The notes under the pieces: generated by a model
The model's database searches: none
The model's input: the letters and a program-made list of their open reading frames with translations, nothing else
Told to the model about the DNA's origin: nothing
Program-made: the position numbers and the translations under genes
Shown: positions 1 through 7,645 of the stretch, in pieces
Numbering within the stretch: the first letter of the stretch is position 1
Layout: each line of letters opens with the position of its first letter
NCBI RefSeq assembly: GCF_004785795.1
Contig: NZ_SRRO01000001.1
Location: 1,240,001-1,304,000, forward strand
Direction: 5' to 3'
DNA: 64,000 nt
From: Nocardioides eburneiflavus
GTDB taxonomy: Bacteria > Actinomycetota > Actinomycetes > Propionibacteriales > Nocardioidaceae

Positions 1-1479
1 ACCCTCGCGTCGGCGCTGATGCTCACCGACACCACCGAGTCACCGCACGAGATCGCCTCCGAGGCGGTCGAGCTGCTGCGCGACGGGCCGCCCAAGCTGC
101 TCGCCAAGGCTCTGTCCGTGCACGCCGAGACCATGCGGAGCTGGCGGGCCGACGAGGCGCGCACCGCGGCGCTCGAGGCCCTCGAGATCGCCGAGCGCAA
201 CGACCTGACCAGCCTGGCCGTCGAGCTCCACACGACCCTGGCCGGGCTCGACCCGGCGGGCGGCGAGGACCCCGGCACCGGATGGCGCGCGGCCGCCGAG
301 CGGGCCAGGCGGGCCGGGCTGATCGAGCCGGAGCTGCGCGCCCTCTACTTCCTGGGCCGGCTCCACCACGACCGCGGCGAGCTCGACCGGGCGGTCGAGG
401 TCTACGGCGAGGTCCTCGCCCGCAGCGAGGTCGGCGGACTCGCGTGGTCGCCCTACCCCGCCGAGGCGCGCCTGCTCCTCGCGGTCGCGATGACCCACCA
501 GGGCCGGCTCGACGAGGCGTGGGCGCTCCTCGACGTCACCGGCCAGGACCCGCCGATGGCCTACGAGTGGCTCTACTTCGCCCACCAGATGCTCATCACC
601 ATCGGCATCCGCGGTGACACCCACAGCAAGGCGCTCGAGCGACTGCGCGACTACTGGCGCAGCGACGGCCTGACCGCGATCAGCGCCGGCAGCGCCGAGC
701 TGATGCGGGCCGCGTCCGCCGGGGACGCCGCCGTGGCGCTCACGGTCTACGACGAGGTCGTCGCGGCCGTCGTGCCCCTCTGGCACGACTGGTTCCAGGC
801 CCGGCTCCGGCTCTCGACCCTCGTCATCGGTGCCTTCGCCACCGCGGCCGCCCACCAGTCGGCCGACGAGCGCGCCGCAGCTGCCGCCGACGTCGAGCGC
901 GTGCACGCCGACGGGGCCCGGGTGATCGACTTCTACGCCCCCTACGACCACAGCCACGGCCCCGAGTACCGCATGTGGGTGGCGCGGCGCGCGGCCGAGC
1001 ACCTGCGCTGGCGATGGCTCGCCCAGGTCGAGCCGCCGTCGGCCGAGGAGCTCGTCGCGGCCTGGCGGGCCGCTGAGGAGACGGCCCTCGACTACGGCAG
1101 CGTGCCCGAGGTCGCCCAGGCCCGCGTACGCCTCGCCGGGGTCCTGCGCGCGACCGGCGACGCGGCAGGTGCCCGCCAGGTCGCCGACCTGGCGCGGGAG
1201 GCGGCGCACGCGATGCGGGCCCGGGCCCTGCTCGCCGAGCTCACGGTGCAGGGCTCGACCGCGTCGCCCGCGGCGTCCACCGAGGTCGCGATGCTCACCC
1301 CGCGCGAGTCGGAGATCCTCGCCCTCGTCGCCGAGGGGCGCACCAACGGCGAGATCGGCAAGCAGCTCTTCATCAGCACCAAGACGGTCTCGGTCCACGT
1401 CTCCAACGTGCTCGCCAAGCTCGACGCGGCCTCGCGCACCGAGGCCGCCGCGCTCGCCCGGCGCCGGGGACTGCTCTGA
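1..1479 (+). CDS. LuxR-family transcriptional regulator, 5'-truncated by window edge
   Basis: The reading frame is open from the first base of the window, so the N-terminus (probably an ATPase or sensor region) is missing. The first internal ATG is at 19. The visible part is a long helical repeat region of tetratricopeptide type, followed by a LuxR/NarL helix-turn-helix in the last 60 residues (LTPRESEILALVAEGRTN, then the recognition helix STKTVSVHVSNVLAKL). The layout matches large LAL/MalT-type regulators, which bind DNA through the C-terminal domain. The inducer and targets cannot be read from the sequence. A lipoprotein gene follows 41 bp downstream on the same strand. Confidence 0.85.
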   Translation, partial: TLASALMLTDTTESPHEIASEAVELLRDGPPKLLAKALSVHAETMRSWRADEARTAALEALEIAERNDLTSLAVELHTTLAGLDPAGGEDPGTGWRAAAERARRAGLIEPELRALYFLGRLHHDRGELDRAVEVYGEVLARSEVGGLAWSPYPAEARLLLAVAMTHQGRLDEAWALLDVTGQDPPMAYEWLYFAHQMLITIGIRGDTHSKALERLRDYWRSDGLTAISAGSAELMRAASAGDAAVALTVYDEVVAAVVPLWHDWFQARLRLSTLVIGAFATAAAHQSADERAAAAADVERVHADGARVIDFYAPYDHSHGPEYRMWVARRAAEHLRWRWLAQVEPPSAEELVAAWRAAEETALDYGSVPEVAQARVRLAGVLRATGDAAGARQVADLAREAAHAMRARALLAELTVQGSTASPAASTEVAMLTPRESEILALVAEGRTNGEIGKQLFISTKTVSVHVSNVLAKLDAASRTEAAALARRRGLL

Positions 1480-1520
1480 GACGGCCGCAACCGCCGCGTC
1501 CGCCCGCGCGTCCGACAGTC

Positions 1521-2303
1521 GTGAGGAACGCCGTCGCCGTCGCCGTGCTCGCCCTGCTCGCAGGTTGTTCGAGCGCCCCCGGCGCCGACCCGCTGCCCAC
1601 ACCGGCGAGCTCGTCGCCCGACCCCGGCCCGGACGCTCCGGCCGCCAGTCACACCGTCGTCGACGACGGCGCCCCGGTCCGCGTCGGTGTCCTGGTCGGG
1701 GCTCGTCTGTCCGACGTGCGTCGCGCCCTGGCGCCTGAGGGCGTACGCCTCGACGTGCGCGCCCGGTCCCGGTGCGGGCCGGGCGTCGTGCTGTCACAGC
1801 GACCGGCACCGGGTGCGCAGGTCCGACCGGGTGGGACGATCCGGGTCGTCGTCTCCCGGGCGCCCCTCGCCGCGACCTGTGCGTTCCCGCTGGCGGCGAC
1901 CGCCGCGCGTCGGCTCGAGGCGTGGGCGCGTGGCACGGAGGCCCTCCCCGTGCTCGCCCAACAGGTCCGCTTCCTCGTGGCCAACCGTCCGGTCCGGACC
2001 CTCACCGCGGCGCAGGCCACCGAACCCGACGAGTGGACGATCGACGTCGCCTACGCCGAGCGCACCGAGGTGGGCGTCCTCGACCTGCTGTCCGCCGGGC
2101 CGATGGCCGACCGCGACGTGCCGCCCTTCTTCTGCCCGGTCAAGGACGTGGCGCTGCCGCGGGACATCGTGCGCCGGCTTCCGTCGTCGTGGAGCCTGGT
2201 CACCCGCCGGCCGCGGGCCTGCCTCGAGGAGTCCGCCATCCAGGTGTGGACCGACGGGGCGGGCCGGATCACCGACGTCAACGTCCTGCTGGGCAGTCCC
2301 TGA
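1521..2303 (+). CDS. PASTA-like lipoprotein
   Basis: A 260-residue protein starts at GTG. A short hydrophobic signal ends in a lipobox (ALLAGCSS), which predicts lipidation at Cys16 and anchoring to the outer face of the membrane. A Ser/Pro-rich linker follows, then a PASTA-like module (VGVLVGARLSDVRRAL, later SQRPAPGAQVRPGGTIRVVV), which in other proteins binds muropeptides or beta-lactams. The C-terminal 130 residues have two Cys but no family I recognise. It is an exported protein of unknown role. The stop lies 23 bp before the next start. Confidence 0.7.
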   Translation: MRNAVAVAVLALLAGCSSAPGADPLPTPASSSPDPGPDAPAASHTVVDDGAPVRVGVLVGARLSDVRRALAPEGVRLDVRARSRCGPGVVLSQRPAPGAQVRPGGTIRVVVSRAPLAATCAFPLAATAARRLEAWARGTEALPVLAQQVRFLVANRPVRTLTAAQATEPDEWTIDVAYAERTEVGVLDLLSAGPMADRDVPPFFCPVKDVALPRDIVRRLPSSWSLVTRRPRACLEESAIQVWTDGAGRITDVNVLLGSP

Positions 2304-2326
2304 CACCCGTCCGTCAGACTTCCCCC

Positions 2327-3094
2327 GTGCCCGACTTCCGTTGCTCGCTCGCCAGCCTGACCGATGACGAGCCGATCGTCGGCACCGCGCCCACCGACCC
2401 GGAGATCCTGCTCGTCGAGTGCCCCGGCCCCTGGGGGCGCGACGCGGTCGCCGACAACCGGCTGCCCGAGTCCGTGCGCGAGCACCTCGCCGCGCTCGAC
2501 CTCAAGGTCTTCCTGCTGCGTCGCTACGACGGCAGCGCCGGCCCCGGCACCCGGGTCTTCCGCGCGAGCGCCACTGACGACGGCTACGCCGTCCGCGGCA
2601 CGGTGCTCGACCGGCCGGAGGACCTCCTCGACCTCGACCTCGACGACCCGACGGCGCTGCCGGCGTACGACGGGCCGCTCTGGCTGGTCTGCACCAACGG
2701 CAAGCGCGACCGGTGCTGCGCCGAGCTGGGCCGGCCGATCGCCGGCCTGCTCGCCCAGGAGTGGCCCGAGGGCACGTGGGAGACGACCCACCTCGGCGGC
2801 CACCGCTTCTCGGGCACCCTGCTCGCGCTGCCGAGCGGGCTCGCCCTCGGGCGCCTCGACACCGCCTCCGCGCTCGCCGCCTGCGAGGCCGTCGCCCGGG
2901 GTGAGGTACCTCCCGGCGTCACCCGGGGGCGGGCGGGCCGGTCCGGGGAGGAGCAGGTCCGCGAGCTGCACGTCCTCGGGGGCGGCGACCCGCGCGACGA
3001 TGTCGTGGCCGTCCCCGGCCCCGTGCGCCGGCAGTCCTGCGGGGACGACAAGGTCAAGGGGACGACCCACTACGACGTACGCCGCGCGCGCTGA
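2327..3094 (+). CDS. Sucrase/ferredoxin-like family protein
   Basis: A 255-residue protein starting at GTG (PDFRCSLASL). It belongs to the sucrase/ferredoxin-like family, thioredoxin-fold proteins often with a Cys-ligated [2Fe-2S] cluster. The diagnostic block CTNGKRDRCCAELG lies near residues 120-135, followed by TWETTHLGGHRFSGTLLALP, and a further Cys sits near the C-terminus (RQSCG). The substrate is unknown. A longer frame runs upstream through the lipoprotein gene, but it is a shadow, and the GTG start is where family similarity begins. A paralogue lies at 11180. A strong hairpin follows the stop. Confidence 0.8.
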   Translation: MPDFRCSLASLTDDEPIVGTAPTDPEILLVECPGPWGRDAVADNRLPESVREHLAALDLKVFLLRRYDGSAGPGTRVFRASATDDGYAVRGTVLDRPEDLLDLDLDDPTALPAYDGPLWLVCTNGKRDRCCAELGRPIAGLLAQEWPEGTWETTHLGGHRFSGTLLALPSGLALGRLDTASALAACEAVARGEVPPGVTRGRAGRSGEEQVRELHVLGGGDPRDDVVAVPGPVRRQSCGDDKVKGTTHYDVRRAR

Positions 3095-3118
3095 CGCGTC
3101 TCGCGCGCGGGAGCAAAG

Positions 3119-3164
3119 CCGGTGCCGGGCGGGTGCTAGGAGGCGGAGGCCCGCCCGGCGCCGG
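3119..3164. terminator. Hairpin between convergent genes, probable bidirectional terminator
   Basis: A 15-bp stem (CCGGTGCCGGGCGGG at 3119-3133 against CCCGCCCGGCGCCGG at 3150-3164, one G-U pair) encloses a 16-base loop. It lies between the plus-strand sucrase/ferredoxin-like gene and the minus-strand permease gene. There is no long T run, as is common in high-GC actinobacteria. Confidence 0.6.
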
Positions 3165-3176
3165 AGTCTGGTGGGA

Positions 3177-4040
3177 TCAGCCCTTCTCCGCTCCTGCCGT
3201 ACCTCCACGCACGAGGTACTTCTGGAAGACGAAGAAGACGATCGCAACCGGGATGGTCATCAGCAGCGCCGCGGCCATCGTGATCGGGTACTGGTTGCCG
3301 GAGCCCAGCTGGCCGCTCGTGAGCGTCGCGACGCCCTTGGTCAACGTGAAGAGGTCGGGGTCCTGGCTCGCGATGATGAAGTGCGGGAGCTCGTTCCACG
3401 ACCCCTGGAACGACAGGATCGTCAGCGTGATGAGCGCCGGTCGCGCCATCGGCAGCACCACTGACCAGAAGATCCGGAAGGTGTTGGCGCCGTCGATGCG
3501 CGCCGCCTCCTCGACGGACTCGGGGATCGTCTCGAAGAACTGCTTCATGATGAAGACGCCGGCCGCGTCGACGAGCAGCGGCAGCACCAGGGCCGGCCAC
3601 GCGTTGTAGATCCCGAGGTAGTTGAGCACGAGGAACTTCGGGATCAGCAGCACGACCCCCGGCACCGCCATCACCGCGAGGATGGCGGTGAACACGGCCC
3701 CGCGCCCGCGGAACTTGATCCGGGCCAGGGCGTACCCGGCGAGCGAGCACAGGAAGACCCGCCCCGCAGTGACCAGCAGGGTGACGACCACCGAGTTGCG
3801 GAACCACAGCGGGAACTCGGTGTTGAACAGCCGGTCGAAGGCCCCGAGGGTGAAGGGGTCCGCCACCGGCGACAGTGGGCTGGCGACCGCGTCGCTGTTG
3901 GTCTTGAACGACGTCGTCACCTGGACCACGAACGGGTAGAGGTAGAGGAAGGCGAAGAAGACCAGCACCGCGTAGCCGAGGAACAGCCACGCCGCGGTGC
4001 GGTCGCGGACCATCGGCTTGGCGTGGGCGGTCGTGCTCAT
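3177..4040 (-). CDS. Carbohydrate ABC transporter permease (MalG-type)
   Basis: A 287-residue inner-membrane protein with six predicted membrane segments, the first at about residues 19-40. The EAA loop that contacts the ATPase reads EEAARIDGANTFRIFWSVVLPMARP, with the conserved EAA..DG pattern. This is the second permease of a binding-protein-dependent sugar importer. The start ATG overlaps the stop of the other permease by 4 bp (ATGA), which implies translational coupling. No ATPase gene lies in the cluster, so a shared MsiK-like ATPase probably powers it (inference). The open frame extends upstream, but that part reads antisense-like and is ignored. Confidence 0.93.
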   Translation of the reverse strand: MSTTAHAKPMVRDRTAAWLFLGYAVLVFFAFLYLYPFVVQVTTSFKTNSDAVASPLSPVADPFTLGAFDRLFNTEFPLWFRNSVVVTLLVTAGRVFLCSLAGYALARIKFRGRGAVFTAILAVMAVPGVVLLIPKFLVLNYLGIYNAWPALVLPLLVDAAGVFIMKQFFETIPESVEEAARIDGANTFRIFWSVVLPMARPALITLTILSFQGSWNELPHFIIASQDPDLFTLTKGVATLTSGQLGSGNQYPITMAAALLMTIPVAIVFFVFQKYLVRGGTAGAEKG

Positions 4041-5140
4041 GCGGCACCTCCGGCGGTGGCGTTGGCTCGTGCCTTCCGCGTACGCCGTTCGGCGCGCTTG
4101 GTGGCGATCGCGTCCTTGTCGCGGAAGAGGAACCTCTGCAGCGAGGTCATTGTGAAGATGATGAGGAACAGCACGAAGGCCATCGCCGCCGCGACGCCCC
4201 ACTTCTGGTTGTCGAACGCGTAGGAGTACGACAGGTACGCCGGGGTGAGGGTCGTCTTGCCCGGTCCGCCCTGCGTCATGACGTACACCTGGTCGAAGAC
4301 CTGCCAGGTGCCGATCAGGCCGAGCGTCGTCACCAGCAGCATGGTCGGACGCAGGTGCGGCAGCGTGACGTTGCGGAACACGCCCCAGCGGCCGGCGCCG
4401 TCGATGCGCGCGGCCTCCTCGACCTCGAGCGGGAGGTCCTGCAGGGCGGCGAGGAACATCAGCATGAAGGTGCCGGCGGTCGTCCAGATGACCAGCATGA
4501 TGATGACCGACAGGGCGACGCTCGGACCGGAGATCCACTGCCACCAGGTCAGCCCGAGCACGCCGCTGCCGGCGAGCGCCGACGGCGGGTCCGAGGCGCT
4601 CCACAGGCCGAGGCCGTCACCGAGCAGGTGGAAGAGCCCGCGCGAGTCGTTGAACCAGGTCGGGCCGTCGATGCCGACGATCTCGAGCAGCGAGTTGATC
4701 ACGCCACCGCCGCTGAACAGGAACAGGAAGACCAGGCTGATGGCCACCGAGCTGACCACCGACGGGAAGTAGAAGGCGGTGCGGAAGAAGCCGACCGCCT
4801 TCAGCAGCCGCTGGTTGAGCACGAGGGCGAGGAACAGGGCGAACGCGGTCTGCAACGGCACCACGAGCAGGACGTAGAAGAAGTTGTTGCGCAGCGAGGT
4901 CATGAAGTCCGACCTCGTCAGCCCGCCCTGCTCGCCGACCAGCTCGCGGTAGTTGTCGACGCCGACGAACCCGATGCCAGAGGCGAACGGGCTGCCGCGG
5001 CCGTTCCAGTCGGTGAACGAGACCCACAGCGCCATCAGCACCGGCACCGCCAGGAAGAGCCCCAGCACGACCAGGGTGGGGGAGACGAACGTCCACCCCG
5101 CCAAGGCCTGGCCGCGCCGGATGCTCGTGTCGCGACTCAC
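4037..5140 (-). CDS. Carbohydrate ABC transporter permease (MalF-type)
   Basis: A 367-residue membrane protein with an N-terminal segment near residues 15-37, several further hydrophobic spans, and an EAA loop (EEAARIDGAGRWGVFRNVTLPHLRP). A family-typical large loop follows the first membrane spans. It forms the heterodimeric channel with the MalG-type permease downstream and receives sugar from the lipoprotein encoded upstream. Start and stop codons overlap both neighbours by 4 bp. The last 30 residues are very basic and lie in the cytoplasm. Confidence 0.93.
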   Translation of the reverse strand: MSRDTSIRRGQALAGWTFVSPTLVVLGLFLAVPVLMALWVSFTDWNGRGSPFASGIGFVGVDNYRELVGEQGGLTRSDFMTSLRNNFFYVLLVVPLQTAFALFLALVLNQRLLKAVGFFRTAFYFPSVVSSVAISLVFLFLFSGGGVINSLLEIVGIDGPTWFNDSRGLFHLLGDGLGLWSASDPPSALAGSGVLGLTWWQWISGPSVALSVIIMLVIWTTAGTFMLMFLAALQDLPLEVEEAARIDGAGRWGVFRNVTLPHLRPTMLLVTTLGLIGTWQVFDQVYVMTQGGPGKTTLTPAYLSYSYAFDNQKWGVAAAMAFVLFLIIFTMTSLQRFLFRDKDAIATKRAERRTRKARANATAGGAA

Positions 5141-6405
5141 TGCAGCTCCGCCTCGGCGTTCTTCTGGAAGGACTCGAGGATCTGGTTGACGTCGGCGGTC
5201 TTGAGCTGCTCGAGCTGGGAGTCGAGGTCGGCGACGACCGGGCCGAGACCGGGCAGGTTGACCGGGCCCTGGCCGTAGTCGCCACCGGCGATGAACGGCG
5301 CGTCGTCGGGGAACTGCTCCACGTAGTCGGCCTGGGCGGACTCACGGCTCGGCATCACCCCGAAGGCGTCGGCGTTCTTCAGCTGCTGCTCCGGGGTGGT
5401 CATCGCCTCGACCAGCGAGACGGCCGCCTCCTGGTCGGGCGAGTCGGCCGCGATGCCCCAGCACTGCGTGAAGAGCAGCGTGCCCTTGCCGGCCGGGCCC
5501 TCCGGCAGCTCGGCGACGGTGTAGTCGACGTCCGGGTAGTCGTTCTCCATCGCGCCGCGGATCCAGTTGCCCTCGATCGTCATCGCGGCCTTCTGGGTGC
5601 CGAAGCCCTCGCCGCCCCAGCCGGCGTCGACGTCGGGCGCCAGGACGGCCTCGCCGCCCTCGAGCATGCCCTGGACGAACTCGAGCGCCTCGGCGTTCGT
5701 GGGCTCGGTGGCCGTGGCCTCGCCGGTCTCCCCGTCGACCCAGAAGCCGCCGTTCTGCACGAGGAACGCGCCGACGCGGTCACGGCCGATGCCGAGGACG
5801 AGGCCGGCCTGGTCGGGCGTGGTCAGCTCCTGCGCGACACTCTGCAGCTCGTCCCAGGTGGTGGGGATGTCGGCGTCGGTGAGGCCGGCCTTCTTCCAGG
5901 ACTCGGTGTTGATCTGGAGAGCGAGCGTCGAGAAGTCCTTGGGTGCGCAGTAGGCCTGGTCGTCGAGGGTGAAGGAGTCGACGAGGTTGGGGTAGAAGTC
6001 GTCGGCGCCCTCCATCTCGTCGAGGTAGGGGTAGAGGTTGCCGGCCTCGGCGTAGTCGCCGAAGACGCCGGCGTCGACGTAGAACACGTCCGGCGGGTTG
6101 CCGCCGGCGAAGCCCTGCGAGAGCTGCTGGGCGATGTCGTTGGCCACCACGACCTCGACCTCGTTGCCGCTCTCCTCGGCCCACGCGGCGGCCGCGTCCT
6201 CGACGGCCTGGGTCTCGGCGTCACCACTGGAGGCGATCAGCACCTGCAGCTCGACGGGGCCGTCGCCCGACGACGCGGGGTCGGACGACCCGTCCTCCTC
6301 GAACCCGCCGCCGCCGCACGCGGCGAGCGCCAGCGACGAGGAGACGGCGAGCGCTGCGAGGGACGCGCGGCGACGCCGGCGGCTGGGGGGCGAGGTGAGC
6401 GACAT
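5137..6405 (-). CDS. Sugar ABC transporter substrate-binding lipoprotein
   Basis: A 422-residue family-1 extracellular solute-binding protein. An Arg-rich N-terminus, a hydrophobic stretch and the lipobox LALAACGGGG predict a lipoprotein. The mature part has the usual two-lobed binding-protein features, for example FAGGNPPDVFYVDAG and a late GVMPSRESA block. A good ribosome-binding site (AAGGAG) precedes the ATG. It is probably co-transcribed with the two permeases. The neighbouring debranching-type glucosidase and LacI regulator suggest an alpha-glucoside or oligosaccharide ligand, but that is inference. Confidence 0.93.
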   Translation of the reverse strand: MSLTSPPSRRRRRASLAALAVSSSLALAACGGGGFEEDGSSDPASSGDGPVELQVLIASSGDAETQAVEDAAAAWAEESGNEVEVVVANDIAQQLSQGFAGGNPPDVFYVDAGVFGDYAEAGNLYPYLDEMEGADDFYPNLVDSFTLDDQAYCAPKDFSTLALQINTESWKKAGLTDADIPTTWDELQSVAQELTTPDQAGLVLGIGRDRVGAFLVQNGGFWVDGETGEATATEPTNAEALEFVQGMLEGGEAVLAPDVDAGWGGEGFGTQKAAMTIEGNWIRGAMENDYPDVDYTVAELPEGPAGKGTLLFTQCWGIAADSPDQEAAVSLVEAMTTPEQQLKNADAFGVMPSRESAQADYVEQFPDDAPFIAGGDYGQGPVNLPGLGPVVADLDSQLEQLKTADVNQILESFQKNAEAELQ

Positions 6406-6459
6406 GGTGACTCCTTGGGTTGGGGGTGAGGGAGTGGCGGTGTGGCGGGCAGGCCGGGG

Positions 6460-7470
6460 TCAGGTGGGCAGGCTCAGCACCGGCGGCACGAGCAGGCCCT
6501 GCGCGGGCCCGTCGGGGGCCTCGAGCCGGCCGGTGAGCAGGTCGATGCAGAGGTGGGCGACCTGGTCGATGGGCTGGGCGACGCTGGCCAGTCCGAGGGC
6601 GGCGGCCACGGGCGTGGCGTCGAAGCCGACCACCGTCAGCCGGTCGCCGTCGCGAGCGGTCGCCGCGCGGTGGGCGCCGAGCGCGAGGGTGTCGCTGGCG
6701 CACACGAGGGCGTCGGGTGCGTCGGGTGCGTCGAGCAGCGCGGCGACGGCCGCCTGGGCGGCGGCGGCGTCGTTGACGCTGCGGGTCTCGACGGCCGCGC
6801 CGCCCAGACCGGCGGCGGTGAGGGCGTCCAGCCAGCCGCGACGACGGTCCGTCCCGGTGCTGGGCGCCCCGCCGTCGTCGGGCCAGCCGAGGTAGGCGAT
6901 GCGACGACGCCCGAGGTCGAGGAGGTGCTGCACGGCCAGGCCGGTGCCGACGGCGCCGTCGACGTCGACCCAGTCGTGCGGCTCGTCGTCGTGGCCCCAG
7001 GGCCGGCCGAAGGCGCAGAAGGTGGTGCCGTTGGCGCGCAGGTGGGCGGGGCGCTCGTCGTCGGCGCTGGTGGCGGTGAGCACGACCGCGTCGGCGGCGC
7101 CGGTGAGGACCAGCTCGTCGATGAGCGCGACCTCGGCGGCCTCGTCCTCGGGCTGCGCGTAGAGCAGCACCCGCAGCCCGTTGTCCTGCCCGGCCTCGGC
7201 GAGCCCGTGGTAGAAGGCGTCGAGCACGAGGCCCGAGATGCCGTCCTGCTGGCGCTCGGCGCGTACGGCGATGGCGTGCGCGCGGCGGGTGGCGAGCTGG
7301 CGGGCCGGCAGCGACGGCCGGTAGCCGCTCTCGCGGATGGCGTCGAGCACCCGCTCCCGGGTCGGGGCGGCCACGCGGGAGGGGTGGCGCAGCACGTTGG
7401 AGACGGTCTGGCGCGAGACGCCGGCACGGGCCGCGACCGAGTCGAGCGTGGCGGGTCCGGTCTCGGCCAT
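6460..7470 (-). CDS. LacI-family transcriptional regulator
   Basis: A 336-residue repressor. The N-terminal helix-turn-helix reads TLDSVAARAGVSRQTVSNVLR, followed by the hinge (GYRPSLPARQLATRR) and a periplasmic-binding-protein-like effector domain. The ATG has a strong GAGGAGG ribosome-binding site. The gene is divergent from the glucosidase gene, and the region between them holds two perfect LacI-type operators. It lies 54 bp upstream of the transporter genes on the same strand. It therefore probably represses both arms and is released by a sugar. Confidence 0.93.
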   Translation of the reverse strand: MAETGPATLDSVAARAGVSRQTVSNVLRHPSRVAAPTRERVLDAIRESGYRPSLPARQLATRRAHAIAVRAERQQDGISGLVLDAFYHGLAEAGQDNGLRVLLYAQPEDEAAEVALIDELVLTGAADAVVLTATSADDERPAHLRANGTTFCAFGRPWGHDDEPHDWVDVDGAVGTGLAVQHLLDLGRRRIAYLGWPDDGGAPSTGTDRRRGWLDALTAAGLGGAAVETRSVNDAAAAQAAVAALLDAPDAPDALVCASDTLALGAHRAATARDGDRLTVVGFDATPVAAALGLASVAQPIDQVAHLCIDLLTGRLEAPDGPAQGLLVPPVLSLPT

Positions 7471-7531
7471 GTCGTCCTCCTCGAGGGTGCTCGGATGCGG
7501 GGTAGCGGTGAGCCGGTGCGGCCACTAGGGT

Positions 7532-7561
7532 GTTTGAGCGCTCAAACTTTGAGCGCTCAAA
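7532..7561. promoter_or_regulatory. Tandem LacI-family operators
   Basis: Two adjacent perfect palindromes, GTTTGAGCGCTCAAAC (7532-7547) and TTTGAGCGCTCAAA (7548-7561), have centres 15 bp apart. The central CG and TGAG/CTCA half-sites are typical of LacI-family operators. The pair lies upstream of the lacI-type gene and upstream of the divergent glucosidase gene, so it can control both. The 15-bp spacing puts the dimers on different faces of the helix. Confidence 0.85.
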
Positions 7562-7645
7562 CCGTAACCCACGTCACACTCGTTGGGAACCCCCCTCCTG
7601 ATGACCCCGCCACGACCAGCCCCGACCCACACGAAGGACCCGTCG

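Noticed and set aside
40..1809. Very long antisense frame over the LuxR and lipoprotein genes
   Set aside because: Low-complexity Arg/Gly/Val-rich translation typical of GC-rich shadows; the plus-strand genes have clear domains.
1772..2326. N-terminal extension of the sucrase/ferredoxin-like protein
   Set aside because: The extra 185 residues are a shadow of the lipoprotein gene; family similarity begins at GTG 2327.
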